Below are positions 37,070 through 45,949 of a stretch of DNA of 64,000 nt, piece after piece. The notes beneath the pieces were generated by a model. That model worked only from the letters and a program-made list of their open reading frames with translations, searched no databases and was not told the DNA's origin. The translations under genes were made by a program, and so were the position numbers. The stretch is from Pseudooceanicola atlanticus (GTDB lineage Bacteria; Pseudomonadota; Alphaproteobacteria; Rhodobacterales; Rhodobacteraceae), in assembly GCF_000768315.1 (NCBI RefSeq), contig NZ_AQQX01000001.1, forward strand, positions 62,001 to 126,000, given 5' to 3'. Every line of letters starts with the position of its first letter. Positions within the stretch are counted from its first letter, which is position 1.

Positions 37070-38401
37070 TCACGCGCTGCGTTCGGTCAGTCGTGCCCAG
37101 CTATATTCCGCGGCCAGCCATGCCTGGCGCAGCGGCCCCAGCGGGAAGCGCGGCGGCGGGGCGGCGAAGGCGGCGGGCAGGATCGACCGGGGCGTTTCCC
37201 CGCGTGACACATCGGCCAGCAACATGCCCAGGTAGCTGCCCATGGCCACGCCGTTGCCGTGGTAGCCGAAGGCGGAAAAGGCCCCTGGCAGGCCGGGGAT
37301 CGCGCCGCAGAACGGGGTGAGAGAGGCCGTCAGGCACACCATCCCGGACCAATTGGACCGGGTTTCCACATGGGCCCAATGCGGGAAGGCGCGGGCGAAA
37401 TCCCCGCGCACCCGTTCGGCGATTCGGGCATCGTTCGCGGCGCTGGCAATCAGCCCACCACGCTGACCGAAGACCATGCGATTGTCCGGCGTCAGGTGGA
37501 AGTAATGCAGCAGGCGGCGATCCTCGTAGGCCATCTGATGCGTCGTCCAGCCCTGCGCATCCAGCTCTTCTTGCGTGAGGGGGCGCGTCGCGATGACAGA
37601 GCTTTGGGCGGGCAGAGTGCGGGCGCGGATCCAGTCCGGCACGGTTTCCACGGAATAGCCGTTGGTCGCCAGGATCAGCCGGTCGGCGGTGATCGTCGCA
37701 TCGGGCGTGGTCAGGACAAGCTTGCCGTTCTCCTGCGCTATCCGGGTCACCCGGCTTTGGCCATGCAGCTGCGCGCCCGCGGCCTGCGCGGCACGGGCCA
37801 GCCCGGCGGCGTATTTGCGCGGATGCAGGGAAAAGCCCAGCGGCACCGACAGCGCGCCGTGCCAGGTTCCGGCCATGCCATGGGCGGCCATGTCTTCCTT
37901 GGCGATGACCTGCGGTTCGCAATCGTAATCCTCGGCGAAGTTGCGGGCGAGGTCGGGCAGATGCGCGGCCATGGCGGGGGTGTGGGCGACGATGGCCTCA
38001 CCATGCTGCTGCCGGTCGGCGTTGATGCCCAGACGGTCCAGCAGTGCGCCGACGTGGTCAATCGCTGCAACCTCGGCGCGGCGGACGTCCTTGGGATCGC
38101 CATGCTTTGCCAATTGCCGGTTGGTCGCGCGGGTACCGCCAAGGCAGCAGAACCCCCCATTGCGCCCCGAGGCACCGAAGCCCGGAAACTCGGCGTCCAG
38201 CAGCGTGACCTCGACCCCGGCTTCGGCCAGGTGAAGTGCGGCGTTCAGCCCGGTATAGCCGCCACCGATCACCGCGGTATGGGTACGGATCGCGCCCTTT
38301 GCGGGCGGAGCGGCAAGATCGGTGTCGGGCACGGCATCGGCCCAGTGGCAGGCCGCAATCGGCCCGTGGGAATAGGCGTAATCGCCATAAAGTCTGGTCA
38401 T
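37070..38401 (-). CDS. FAD-dependent oxidase, PuuB-like
   Basis: A 443-residue DadA-family flavoenzyme. The FAD-binding region is HTAVIGGGYTGLNAALHLAEAGVEVTLLDAEFPGFGASGRNGG, very like gamma-glutamylputrescine oxidase PuuB, and the C-terminus has the second FAD block (FSAFGYHGNGVAMGSYLG). It is the last gene of the potFGHI-type operon and overlaps the last permease gene by four bases. Its likely job is oxidation of putrescine, a gamma-glutamyl derivative or another imported amine. No glutamylputrescine synthetase is in the window. Confidence 0.82.
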   Translation of the reverse strand: MTRLYGDYAYSHGPIAACHWADAVPDTDLAAPPAKGAIRTHTAVIGGGYTGLNAALHLAEAGVEVTLLDAEFPGFGASGRNGGFCCLGGTRATNRQLAKHGDPKDVRRAEVAAIDHVGALLDRLGINADRQQHGEAIVAHTPAMAAHLPDLARNFAEDYDCEPQVIAKEDMAAHGMAGTWHGALSVPLGFSLHPRKYAAGLARAAQAAGAQLHGQSRVTRIAQENGKLVLTTPDATITADRLILATNGYSVETVPDWIRARTLPAQSSVIATRPLTQEELDAQGWTTHQMAYEDRRLLHYFHLTPDNRMVFGQRGGLIASAANDARIAERVRGDFARAFPHWAHVETRSNWSGMVCLTASLTPFCGAIPGLPGAFSAFGYHGNGVAMGSYLGMLLADVSRGETPRSILPAAFAAPPPRFPLGPLRQAWLAAEYSWARLTERSA

Positions 38402-39213
38402 GTGCGTTCGGCGGCCCGCTCTTCTTTTGCCCGCTGGATTGCCGCCCTTTTAGACACCAGCGAGGCAGAGATCACCCCCACAGTGACCAGCCCGATCATG
38501 ATCGTCGAGAGTGCGTTGATTTCGGGCGAGACGCCCAGGCGCACGGCCGAGAAGATCTTCATCGGCAGCGTGGTCGACGACGGCCCTGCGGCGAAGGAGG
38601 CGATCACCAGGTCATCCAGCGACAGGGTGAAGGCCAGCAGCCAGCCCGAGATCACGGCAGGCGCGATGATGGGCAGGGTGACAAGGCGGAACGTCTCCCA
38701 CGGGGTGGCGCCGAGGTCGAGCGCGGCCTCTTCCACCGACTGGTCGAAGGCGACGAGACGGGAGGACACGACGACCGACACATAGCACATGGCAAAGGTC
38801 GTATGGGCCAGAACGATGGTCAGCACGCCCCGGTCGACGCCCACCCCGATGAAGAGCAGCAGCAGCGACAGGCCCAGGATCACGTCGGGCATCACCAACG
38901 GGGCGTAGATCATGCCGGAAAACAGCGTGCGTCCCGGGAAGCGGTGGATGCGCACCAGCACATAGGCCGCGCAGGTGCCCAGGATCGTCGCAAGGGTCGA
39001 GGTGATGACCGCGACCTGAAGGGTGACGAGGGCGGCGTCGAGGAAGGCCTGGTTGCGCATCAATTCGCCGTACCACTTGGTGGAGAACCCGGCCCAGACC
39101 GTCACCAGCTTGGATTCGTTGAACGAATAGACGACGAGGATGACCATCGGCAGGTAGAGGAAGGCAAAGCCCAGCGTCAGCGAGACGACGTTGAAGGTGG
39201 ACAGGCGCTTCAT
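38398..39213 (-). CDS. potI: Putrescine-type ABC transporter permease (PotI-like)
   Basis: A 271-residue inner-membrane permease with six helices. The coupling loop reads EEAALDLGATPWETFRLVTLPIIAPA, the conserved EAA motif. Start chosen at 39213, where ATGA overlaps the PotH stop codon; the frame is open further upstream only as a shadow of the PotH gene. It pairs with PotH in the importer. Confidence 0.92.
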   Translation of the reverse strand: MKRLSTFNVVSLTLGFAFLYLPMVILVVYSFNESKLVTVWAGFSTKWYGELMRNQAFLDAALVTLQVAVITSTLATILGTCAAYVLVRIHRFPGRTLFSGMIYAPLVMPDVILGLSLLLLFIGVGVDRGVLTIVLAHTTFAMCYVSVVVSSRLVAFDQSVEEAALDLGATPWETFRLVTLPIIAPAVISGWLLAFTLSLDDLVIASFAAGPSSTTLPMKIFSAVRLGVSPEINALSTIMIGLVTVGVISASLVSKRAAIQRAKEERAAERT

Positions 39214-40100
39214 GCCTCGGCCTCCGCCTGTTTCTGCTGGTTGCGCTGGAACAGCACGATCGGCACGACGAGGATCAGCAGCAGCACCACCGCCACCGCC
39301 GAGGCCACGGGCCAATCGCGATTGGAGAAGAATTCCTCGTACAGCACCTTGCCGATCATCAGCGTTTCCGATCCGCCCAGCAGCGAGGGGATCACGAATT
39401 CCCCGATGGCCGGGATGAAGACAAGGAAACAGCCCGCCACGACGCCGGCGCGCGACAGCGGAACCGTCACCAGCCAGAATGCCGAAAGGCGCGAACAGCC
39501 CAGATCCTCGGCCGCTTCCAGAAGCGACCCGTCGAGTTTTTCCAGCGCCGCGTAGACCGGCAGGATCATGAAGGGCAGGTATGTGTAGACGATCCCGATA
39601 TAGACCGCCGTGTCGGTGTTGAGGATCGTCAGCGGTTCCGAGATCAGACCGATGGAGAGCAGCAGCGAGTTCAGCAACCCGCCCTGCGACAGGATCCCCA
39701 TCCACGAATAGACGCGGATCAGGAAAGAGGTCCAGAAAGGCAGGATCACCAGCATCATCAGCGTGGGGCGCCAATGTTCGGGCGCGCGGGCCATGCCGTA
39801 GGCGATCGGGAAGCCGACAAGCAGCGTCAGGAAGGTCGAGATCAGCGCGATCTTGGCTGAAGACAGATAGGCCTTCCAGTACAGGTCATCGCTGGTCAGG
39901 AAGATGAAATTTTCGAAATCGAGTTCGGCGAAGAAGTCCCTGATGCCCTGCCAGCCGGCGGACCAATCCCATTGCGGGAAATAGGGCGGACGGGCCAGGG
40001 CCACGTCGGACAGCGAGATCTTCACCACGATCACGAAGGGGATCAGGAAGAGCGCAAGCAGCCATAGATAGGGGATGGCGATGACGATCAGGCGGCGCAT
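39210..40100 (-). CDS. potH: Putrescine-type ABC transporter permease (PotH-like)
   Basis: A 296-residue permease: LWLLALFLIPFVIVVKISLSD near the N-terminus, a moderate periplasmic loop, then helices and the EAA coupling motif LLEAAEDLGCSRLSAFWLVTVPLSRAGV. Size and loop lengths are normal for PotH, unlike the enlarged PotB-like permease at 55736-57325. It overlaps the PotI-like gene by four bases. Confidence 0.92.
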   Translation of the reverse strand: MRRLIVIAIPYLWLLALFLIPFVIVVKISLSDVALARPPYFPQWDWSAGWQGIRDFFAELDFENFIFLTSDDLYWKAYLSSAKIALISTFLTLLVGFPIAYGMARAPEHWRPTLMMLVILPFWTSFLIRVYSWMGILSQGGLLNSLLLSIGLISEPLTILNTDTAVYIGIVYTYLPFMILPVYAALEKLDGSLLEAAEDLGCSRLSAFWLVTVPLSRAGVVAGCFLVFIPAIGEFVIPSLLGGSETLMIGKVLYEEFFSNRDWPVASAVAVVLLLILVVPIVLFQRNQQKQAEAEA

Positions 40101-40185
40101 GGGGCCTCCTGCATCCGGCTGGACCGATTGGTCTGGTCAGGCTGCTGTCCTACGGTTTGGCGCGATATGATCCGGTCCCCTGCCA

Positions 40186-41307
40186 TCACTGGTTCAGCAC
40201 CACGGCGGCGGTTTCGGACCAGGAGATCCAGACCTTGTCTTCCCAGGTGAAGGGGCGGCGCGCGATGCGGCGGGTGTTGGCCTGCTGGGCCTTGATGACA
40301 TGCCCGGTGGGCAGCTTCACGTGATAGGTCGAGATGTTGCCGAGATAGGCGATATCCAGAACCTCGCCCTGCAGCACATTGGCCCCGGTGGGCCGTTCGG
40401 CCGAGATCGCCACCTTTTCGGGCCGGATCGCCAGGTAACAGGTCTGGCCGAGGGAATAATCGTCGGTGGTCTTGGCGGACAGGGCCGGCTGCCCCTCGGC
40501 CCAGTCGACCTGGAGCCGGTCGCCGGTCTGGTGCGCCTTGCCCTCGATGATATTCACGTCGCCTATGAAATCGGCCACGTAGACGGAACTGGGCGCTTCG
40601 TAGATGCGGTCTGGGGTGGCGACCTGCATCAGCTTGCCCTCGTCCATCACTGCCACGCGGGAGGCGACGGTCATCGCCTCTTCCTGGTCGTGGGTGACGA
40701 TCACGAAGGTCGTGCCGGTCTTTTCCTGGATGTCCATCAGCTCGAACTGGGTTTCTTCGCGCAGCTTCCTGTCCAGCGCGCCAAGCGGTTCGTCGAGCAG
40801 CAGAAGCTTGGGCGCTTTGGCGAGGCTGCGCGCCAGCGCCACCCGCTGCCGCTGCCCGCCGGAGATCTGGTGCGGCTTGCGACGGGCGAATTTTTCCAGC
40901 CGGGTGAGTTTCAGCATCTCGGACACGCGGGTTTCGATCGTGCCCTTGTCCTTCTTTTCGCGCTTGAGGCCGAAGGCGATGTTTTCCCAGACAGACAGGT
41001 GCGGGAAGAGCGCGTAGCTCTGGAACATCATGTTCACGGCGCGCTGGTTCGGGGGCACGGGGGCGATGTCCTGCCCGGCCAGTTCGATCACGCCCTCGGT
41101 CGGCGTTTCGAAGCCCGCAAGCATCCGCATCAACGTGGTCTTGCCGCAGCCGGACGGTCCCAGAAGCGCGAAGAATTCTTTTGCGTAGATGTCGAGGTTG
41201 ATCTGGTCGATGGCGGTGAAGTCACCGAACCTCTTGGTCACGTCCCGAAACCGGATCAGCGGTTTCTCGTCCTGGTCTTCCCAGGGGGCGAATACTTTCT
41301 GTGGCAT
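40186..41307 (-). CDS. potG: Putrescine-type ABC transporter ATPase (PotG-like)
   Basis: A 373-residue ATPase: Walker A LLGPSGCGKTTLMRM, signature QISGGQRQRVALARSLA, Walker B KLLLLDEPLGALD, H-loop FVIVTHDQEEAMTVA, then a C-terminal TOBE regulatory domain. It powers uptake through the PotH/PotI-like pair. A GC hairpin separates it from the upstream binding-protein gene. Confidence 0.94.
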   Translation of the reverse strand: MPQKVFAPWEDQDEKPLIRFRDVTKRFGDFTAIDQINLDIYAKEFFALLGPSGCGKTTLMRMLAGFETPTEGVIELAGQDIAPVPPNQRAVNMMFQSYALFPHLSVWENIAFGLKREKKDKGTIETRVSEMLKLTRLEKFARRKPHQISGGQRQRVALARSLAKAPKLLLLDEPLGALDRKLREETQFELMDIQEKTGTTFVIVTHDQEEAMTVASRVAVMDEGKLMQVATPDRIYEAPSSVYVADFIGDVNIIEGKAHQTGDRLQVDWAEGQPALSAKTTDDYSLGQTCYLAIRPEKVAISAERPTGANVLQGEVLDIAYLGNISTYHVKLPTGHVIKAQQANTRRIARRPFTWEDKVWISWSETAAVVLNQ

Positions 41308-41328
41308 GTGACCTCGGAAAATGGGGGT

Positions 41329-41354
41329 GGTCCGCGCGATCAGCCGCGCGGACC
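41329..41354 (-). other. Intercistronic hairpin after the PotF-like gene
   Basis: A perfect 10-bp stem (GGTCCGCGCG with CGCGCGGACC, six-base loop) lies between the binding-protein stop and the ATPase start, without a T run. Comparable stems follow the other two binding-protein genes of the window. Confidence 0.65.
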
Positions 41355-41382
41355 TGTCTTCTCGTACCGGATCAAGACCGGA

Positions 41383-42471
41383 TCAGGTGCCGGACTTGAC
41401 CTTGGTCCACAGGCGGGTCAGGGACCGCTGCTCTTTCGGGCCGAACGGCGTCACGGTGTAGAGGTTTTCCAGCGTCGCCTCATCGGGGTAGATCGCCGGG
41501 TCGCCGATCACGTCCTCGACCAGGAATTCCTGCGAAGCCTTGTTGCCGTTGGCGTAGTAGACGTAGTTCGACGCCGCCGCCATGTTTTCCGGATCCATGA
41601 TGAAGTTCAGGAACTTGTGGGCCGCATCCGGGTTCGGTGCGTCGACCGGGATCGCCATCTGGTCGAACCACATCAGGGCGCCTTCGGAGGGCGCGTTGTA
41701 GACGACCTCGACCCCGTTGTCGGCTTCGGCCGCGCGGTCACGGGCCTGCAGGATGTCCCCGGACCAGCCGAAGGCCACGCAGATATCGCCGTTGGCCAGC
41801 GCGTTGATGTATTCCGAGGAATGGAACTTCTGGATGTAGGGGCGCACGGCGGTCAGGACCTCTTCGGCCGCGGCGAGTGCTTCGTCGGACTTGTCGTCCG
41901 GGCCACCTTCCCAGCCGGCATAGGTCAGCGCGGCGGGGATCATCTCGGTCGGGGCGTCCAGCATGTGGATGCCGCAATCGGCCAGCTTCTCGGCATTGGC
42001 GGGATCGAAGATCAGCGCCAGCGATCCGATCGGGGCATCTTCGCCCAGGGCTTCGGTCACGAGGCCGACATTGGCGCCGATTCCGGTGGTGCCCCACATG
42101 TAGTTGATCGAATATTCCCCACCCGGATCATAGGTGTTCGTGCGGTCCTGGATGACGTCCCACATGTTTTCGCGGTTCGGCAGCTTGGAATTGTCCAGCG
42201 GCTGGAACGCGCCGGCCATGATCTGGCGCTGCAGGAAGGTCCCGGTGGGCACCACGACGTCGTAGCCCGAGCCGCCGGCCAGCATCTTGGTCTCCAGCAA
42301 CTCGTTGGAATCGAAGACGTCGTAGACCAGCTCGATGCCGGTTTCTTCTTCGAACTTGGTCAACAATTCTTCGTCGATATAGTCGGACCAGTTGTAGACA
42401 TGGACCTCCTCGGCGACGGCAGCGGAGCCGAAGGCCAGGGCGGCGGTGAGTGTGATGAGTGTCTTGGTCAT
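41383..42471 (-). CDS. potF: Putrescine-type ABC substrate-binding protein (PotF-like)
   Basis: A 362-residue periplasmic receptor with signal peptide (MTKTLITLTAALAFGSAAVA). The mature start EEVHVYNWSDYIDEELLTKFEEETG is the PotD/PotF hallmark, in which the YNWSDYI tryptophan and aspartate contact the polyamine. The operon also has a PuuB-like oxidase, and a SpuC-like aminotransferase gene diverges from it, so putrescine is the best guess. The frame is open upstream of 42471, but only as a shadow of the divergent gene. Confidence 0.9.
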   Translation of the reverse strand: MTKTLITLTAALAFGSAAVAEEVHVYNWSDYIDEELLTKFEEETGIELVYDVFDSNELLETKMLAGGSGYDVVVPTGTFLQRQIMAGAFQPLDNSKLPNRENMWDVIQDRTNTYDPGGEYSINYMWGTTGIGANVGLVTEALGEDAPIGSLALIFDPANAEKLADCGIHMLDAPTEMIPAALTYAGWEGGPDDKSDEALAAAEEVLTAVRPYIQKFHSSEYINALANGDICVAFGWSGDILQARDRAAEADNGVEVVYNAPSEGALMWFDQMAIPVDAPNPDAAHKFLNFIMDPENMAAASNYVYYANGNKASQEFLVEDVIGDPAIYPDEATLENLYTVTPFGPKEQRSLTRLWTKVKSGT

Positions 42472-42606
42472 ATTTTGCTCCCTGTGGACGCCGGTCAGGT
42501 AGCGTCCATCGGCAGCGATCCAAGCAACAATTTCGCGACGTTGCAATATGGCGTTTTCCGTTTGCCGGGCGTAGCGTCGCGCCAAATGCGAATTCGGGAG
42601 AAATCT

Positions 42607-44001
42607 ATGCAACAGATCACCAACCATCTGCCGACGGCCGAGTTGCAGGCACTGGACGCCGCGCACCACATGCATCCCTTCTCGACCCAGTCGGAGCTTG
42701 CCGCCAAGGGCGCGCGGGTGATCACGGGCGCGAGCGGCGTCACCCTGCGCGACAGCGAGGGGGTGGAGATCCTGGATGCCATGGCGGGCCTGTGGTGCGT
42801 GAACGTCGGCTATGGCCGCGAAGAACTGGCCGAGGCCGCGGCGCGCCAGATGCGCGAACTGCCCTATTACAATACCTTCTTCATGACGACCCATGTGCCC
42901 GCCATCGCGCTTTCGGCGCGGCTGGCCGAACTGGCGCCGGGTCACCTGAACCACGTGTTCTATGCCGGGTCCGGGTCCGAGGCGAATGACACCAACCTGC
43001 GCATGGTGCGGACCTACTGGGCCGAGATGGGCAAGCCGTCCAAGCAGATCGTGATCTCGCGCTGGAACGCCTATCACGGGTCCTCGGTCGGATCAGGGTC
43101 GCTGGGCGGGATGAAGGGGATGCATGCCCAGGGTGGCATGCCGATCCCCGGCATCGAACATATCGACCAGCCAAACTGGTGGGCCGAGGGCGGCGACATG
43201 TCCCCCGAGGAGTTCGGCCTGGAACGCGCCCGCCAGCTGGAGAAGAAGATCGACGAACTGGGCGAGGACAATGTCGCGGCCTTCATCGCGGAACCCGTGC
43301 AGGGCGCCGGCGGCGTGATCGTCGCGCCGGACACCTACTGGCCCGAGGTCATGCGCATCTGCCGCGAACGCGATATCCTGTTCATCGCGGACGAGGTGAT
43401 CTGCGGCTTTGGCCGGACGGGGCAATGGTTCGGGTCGCAGACGCTGGACCTGGCCCCCGATATCATGACCATCGCGAAGGGCCTGTCCTCGGGCTACCAG
43501 CCGATCGGCGGGTCGATCGTGTCGGACAAGGTGGCCGAGGTGATCGGCGCGACCGAGTTCAATCACGGCTATACCTATTCCGGCCACCCCGTGGCCTGTG
43601 CCGTGGCGCTGGAAAACCTGCGCATCCTGGATGAAGAGGGCATCGTGACCCGCGTCCGCGAAGACACCGGCCCCTACCTGAAGGAAAAGTTCGAAGGGTT
43701 GATGGATCACCCGATGGTCGGCGAGGCGAAGATCGTGGGCATGATGGGCTCCATCGCGCTGACCCCGGACAAGGCGGCGCGCGCGCGCTTTGCCTCGGAT
43801 GCGGGGACGGTCGGTTACATGGTGCGGGAGCGTTGTTTCGCGAACAACCTGATCATGCGCCACGTGGGCGATCGGATGATCATCTCGCCGCCGCTGGTGA
43901 TCTCGAAATCCGAGATCGACACGCTGATCGAGCGGGCCTGGCAATCGCTGGATGAGGGCATGGCTGCGGTCAAGGATGCGGGTCTTTGGACGGCCGGCTG
44001 A
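42607..44001 (+). CDS. spuC: Class III aminotransferase, putrescine-pyruvate type (SpuC-like)
   Basis: A 464-residue PLP enzyme of fold type I, class III. HHMHPFSTQSEL, GLWCVNVGYGREEL, the FIAEPVQGAGGVIVAPDTYWPEV block, DEVICGFGRTGQWFG and the PLP lysine Lys291 (MTIAKGLSSGYQP) match SpuC-type omega-aminotransferases, which use pyruvate and accept putrescine or other diamines. It diverges from potF across a 135-base promoter region. GGGAG lies six bases before ATG. Beta-alanine or other amine substrates are alternatives. Confidence 0.88.
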   Translation: MQQITNHLPTAELQALDAAHHMHPFSTQSELAAKGARVITGASGVTLRDSEGVEILDAMAGLWCVNVGYGREELAEAAARQMRELPYYNTFFMTTHVPAIALSARLAELAPGHLNHVFYAGSGSEANDTNLRMVRTYWAEMGKPSKQIVISRWNAYHGSSVGSGSLGGMKGMHAQGGMPIPGIEHIDQPNWWAEGGDMSPEEFGLERARQLEKKIDELGEDNVAAFIAEPVQGAGGVIVAPDTYWPEVMRICRERDILFIADEVICGFGRTGQWFGSQTLDLAPDIMTIAKGLSSGYQPIGGSIVSDKVAEVIGATEFNHGYTYSGHPVACAVALENLRILDEEGIVTRVREDTGPYLKEKFEGLMDHPMVGEAKIVGMMGSIALTPDKAARARFASDAGTVGYMVRERCFANNLIMRHVGDRMIISPPLVISKSEIDTLIERAWQSLDEGMAAVKDAGLWTAG

Positions 44002-44028
44002 CCGACCTTTCGCCTGCGGCGGGCGGGG

Positions 44029-44096
44029 CAGGGGGGCGCTGCCCCCCGTCAGCCGGGGGCTGACTCCCCCCGGGATATTTATCGGCCAGATGAAAG
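44029..44096 (+). repeat. Dispersed intergenic repeat, copy C
   Basis: Hairpin GGGGGGC-GCT-GCCCCCC (44031-44047), hairpin GTCAGCC-GGG-GGCTGAC (44048-44064), then the tail CCCCGGGATATTTATCGG and CCAGATGAAAG, identical over 29 bases to copy B. It lies between convergent genes. Confidence 0.8.
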
Positions 44097-44133
44097 AGGG
44101 GCGCGGCGCGAGGCTGCGCCCTTTTGCCTTGCG

Positions 44134-44781
44134 TCAGCCGGGCAGGTCACCGGAGAGCAGCCGCTTGCGGCACATGGAAATGTGCACGCGGCGGATCAGG
44201 GCGGCGGCCCGGGTGTCGCCGATCATCAGTGCGCGGCGGGTTTCGTGCATCTCCTGCAGGAAGATGTCGATTTCCTCGCCCAGGTCGAGCCGTTCGAGGC
44301 GGTGCAGCCAGATGCGTGCGGTACGGATATAGAGCCGTTCGGAGGTTTCGCGCAGCGCGTCATTGCCGGTCAGAGAAAGGCCGAACAGGAAGTAATCGAG
44401 GTTGAGCCGCGCGAAATCGCGGGGATCGCGGCCCTGGCGCAGTGTGTCGCCCCGGGCGATCAATGCGTCGAGGGTCGCCAGCGCTTTGGCCGAGACGGGC
44501 ACGGGGGCGAGGATGCCGGCGAGTTCCGCGAGTTCCTCCCGCAGGGCGTAGGTGGCGTCCATTTCCGGCAGGTCGATATCGGTGACGATGGTGCCGACAC
44601 CGTGGAGAGAACGCACGAGGCCTTCGTCCTCGAGCCGGGCGAGCGCGCGGCGCAGGGGGGTGCGGGAGGTGCCGAATTCCTGCGCGAGGTCGGTTTCCGA
44701 CAAGCGCGTCCCCGGCGCATAATCCAGCAGGCAGATCCGCTGTCGCAGCACCTGGTGCAGATTGGCGCGCCTGTCGGACAT
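44134..44781 (-). CDS. GntR-family regulator, FCD type
   Basis: A 215-residue regulator with an N-terminal winged helix (PGTRLSETDLAQEFGTSRTPLRRALARLEDEGLVRSLHGVG) and an all-helical FCD ligand domain. It lies seven bases after the M20 deacetylase gene in the eutD operon, so it most likely controls ectoine catabolism. Roseobacters normally use EnuR, a MocR-type GntR protein with an aminotransferase-like domain, for this; here the regulator is of the shorter FCD class. The TTGTGCACAA palindromes in the eutD/eutB promoter suit such a protein. Confidence 0.9.
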   Translation of the reverse strand: MSDRRANLHQVLRQRICLLDYAPGTRLSETDLAQEFGTSRTPLRRALARLEDEGLVRSLHGVGTIVTDIDLPEMDATYALREELAELAGILAPVPVSAKALATLDALIARGDTLRQGRDPRDFARLNLDYFLFGLSLTGNDALRETSERLYIRTARIWLHRLERLDLGEEIDIFLQEMHETRRALMIGDTRAAALIRRVHISMCRKRLLSGDLPG

Positions 44782-44788
44782 GGTGCGG

Positions 44789-45949
44789 TCAGGCCGCCAC
44801 TTGATCCGTCAGACCGTGCAGCATCTTGAGGCATTGCTCCAGCTGGTCGAGGGCGATGAATTCATCCGGTTTGTGGGCCTGGGCGATGCTGCCGGGGCCG
44901 CAGATCACGGCGGACATGCCGATCTGCTGGAAGAGCCCGGCCTCGGTCCCGAAAGAGACGAGATCGGTGCCGTTCGCCCCGGTCAGTTCGGCGACCAGGT
45001 CGCGCGCGGCGTTATGTTCCATCGGTTCGAGGCCCGCGACCTCGCCGATCACCTGGGTGATCACGTCGGCATCGGGGTGGACCCGGCGCATTTCGGGCAG
45101 AAGCTCGCGGGTGACGAAGGCCTCGATCTCTTCACGGACGAAGCGGTGATCGGCCTCCTGCACGGGGCGCATTTCCCAGTCGACCTCGGCCAGGCCGGGG
45201 ATGACGTTGTGGACATGTCCGCCGGTGAGGCGGCCGATATTGATCGTGGTCCAGGGCGGTTCGAATTCCGATCCCGGCGGTGCGCGATGGCGCAGGTGTT
45301 CGCGCAGCTCCAGCAGGCGGGCAGTGTAGCGCACGGCATACTCCACCGCGTTGACGCCCAGTTCCGGGCGCGACCCGTGCCCTTCGAGCCCGGTGAACCG
45401 GGCCGTGTATTCGCAGCAGCCCTTATGGCCCTCGATGATGCGCATCATCGTCGGTTCACCGATGACGGCGAGGCCCGGTTTCGTGTCGCGATCACGCAGG
45501 ATGTCGCTGAGGTTGCGCGCGCCGAGGCAGCCGACCTCTTCGTCATGGGTGAAGGCAAAGTGCACCGGGCGGCGCAGTTGCTTGCCTGCAAGATGCGGGG
45601 CCATCGCCACCGCGGCGGCGATGAAGCCCTTCATGTCGCAGGTGCCGCGCCCGAAGAGGTGGCCGTCGCGTTCGACCATCCGGTAGGGGTCGCTGGTCCA
45701 GTCCTGGTCTTCGACCGGAACGACGTCCGTATGGCCCGACAGCATGATGCCGCCGGGTTCATCGGGGCCGATCCGGGCCAGCAGGTTGGCCTTGGACCCG
45801 GTTTCGTCGGCGAGGATTTCGACCTCGGCGCCCAGGTCGTGCAGGCGGTTGGCCAGCAGCGCGATCAGTTCGAGATTGCTGTCGGCCGATACGGTCGGAT
45901 AGGCGATCAACTCTCCCAGCAGGTCCTTGGTGGTGTCGAGATCGCTCAT
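44789..45949 (-). CDS. M20 family deacetylase, ArgE-like; candidate N-acetyl-diaminobutyrate deacetylase
   Basis: A 386-residue zinc peptidase-family amidohydrolase. Metal ligands are visible in MLSGHTDVVP, GRGTCDMKGF, HDEEVGCLG and AQAHKPDEF; the dimerisation domain sits in the middle (GHGSRPELGVNAV). Overall it is like ArgE, acetylornithine deacetylase. But its start overlaps the eutD stop by four bases, and N-acetyl-diaminobutyrate, the EutD product, is acetylornithine minus one methylene. I infer it replaces EutE/DoeB, for which no gene is present. A role in arginine synthesis remains possible. Confidence 0.85.
   Translation of the reverse strand: MSDLDTTKDLLGELIAYPTVSADSNLELIALLANRLHDLGAEVEILADETGSKANLLARIGPDEPGGIMLSGHTDVVPVEDQDWTSDPYRMVERDGHLFGRGTCDMKGFIAAAVAMAPHLAGKQLRRPVHFAFTHDEEVGCLGARNLSDILRDRDTKPGLAVIGEPTMMRIIEGHKGCCEYTARFTGLEGHGSRPELGVNAVEYAVRYTARLLELREHLRHRAPPGSEFEPPWTTINIGRLTGGHVHNVIPGLAEVDWEMRPVQEADHRFVREEIEAFVTRELLPEMRRVHPDADVITQVIGEVAGLEPMEHNAARDLVAELTGANGTDLVSFGTEAGLFQQIGMSAVICGPGSIAQAHKPDEFIALDQLEQCLKMLHGLTDQVAA

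Noticed and set aside
40300-42606. Very long upstream extension of the SpuC-like gene's frame
   Set aside because: The extra 769 codons lie antisense to potG and potF; the real start at 42607 has a ribosome site and matches the family.
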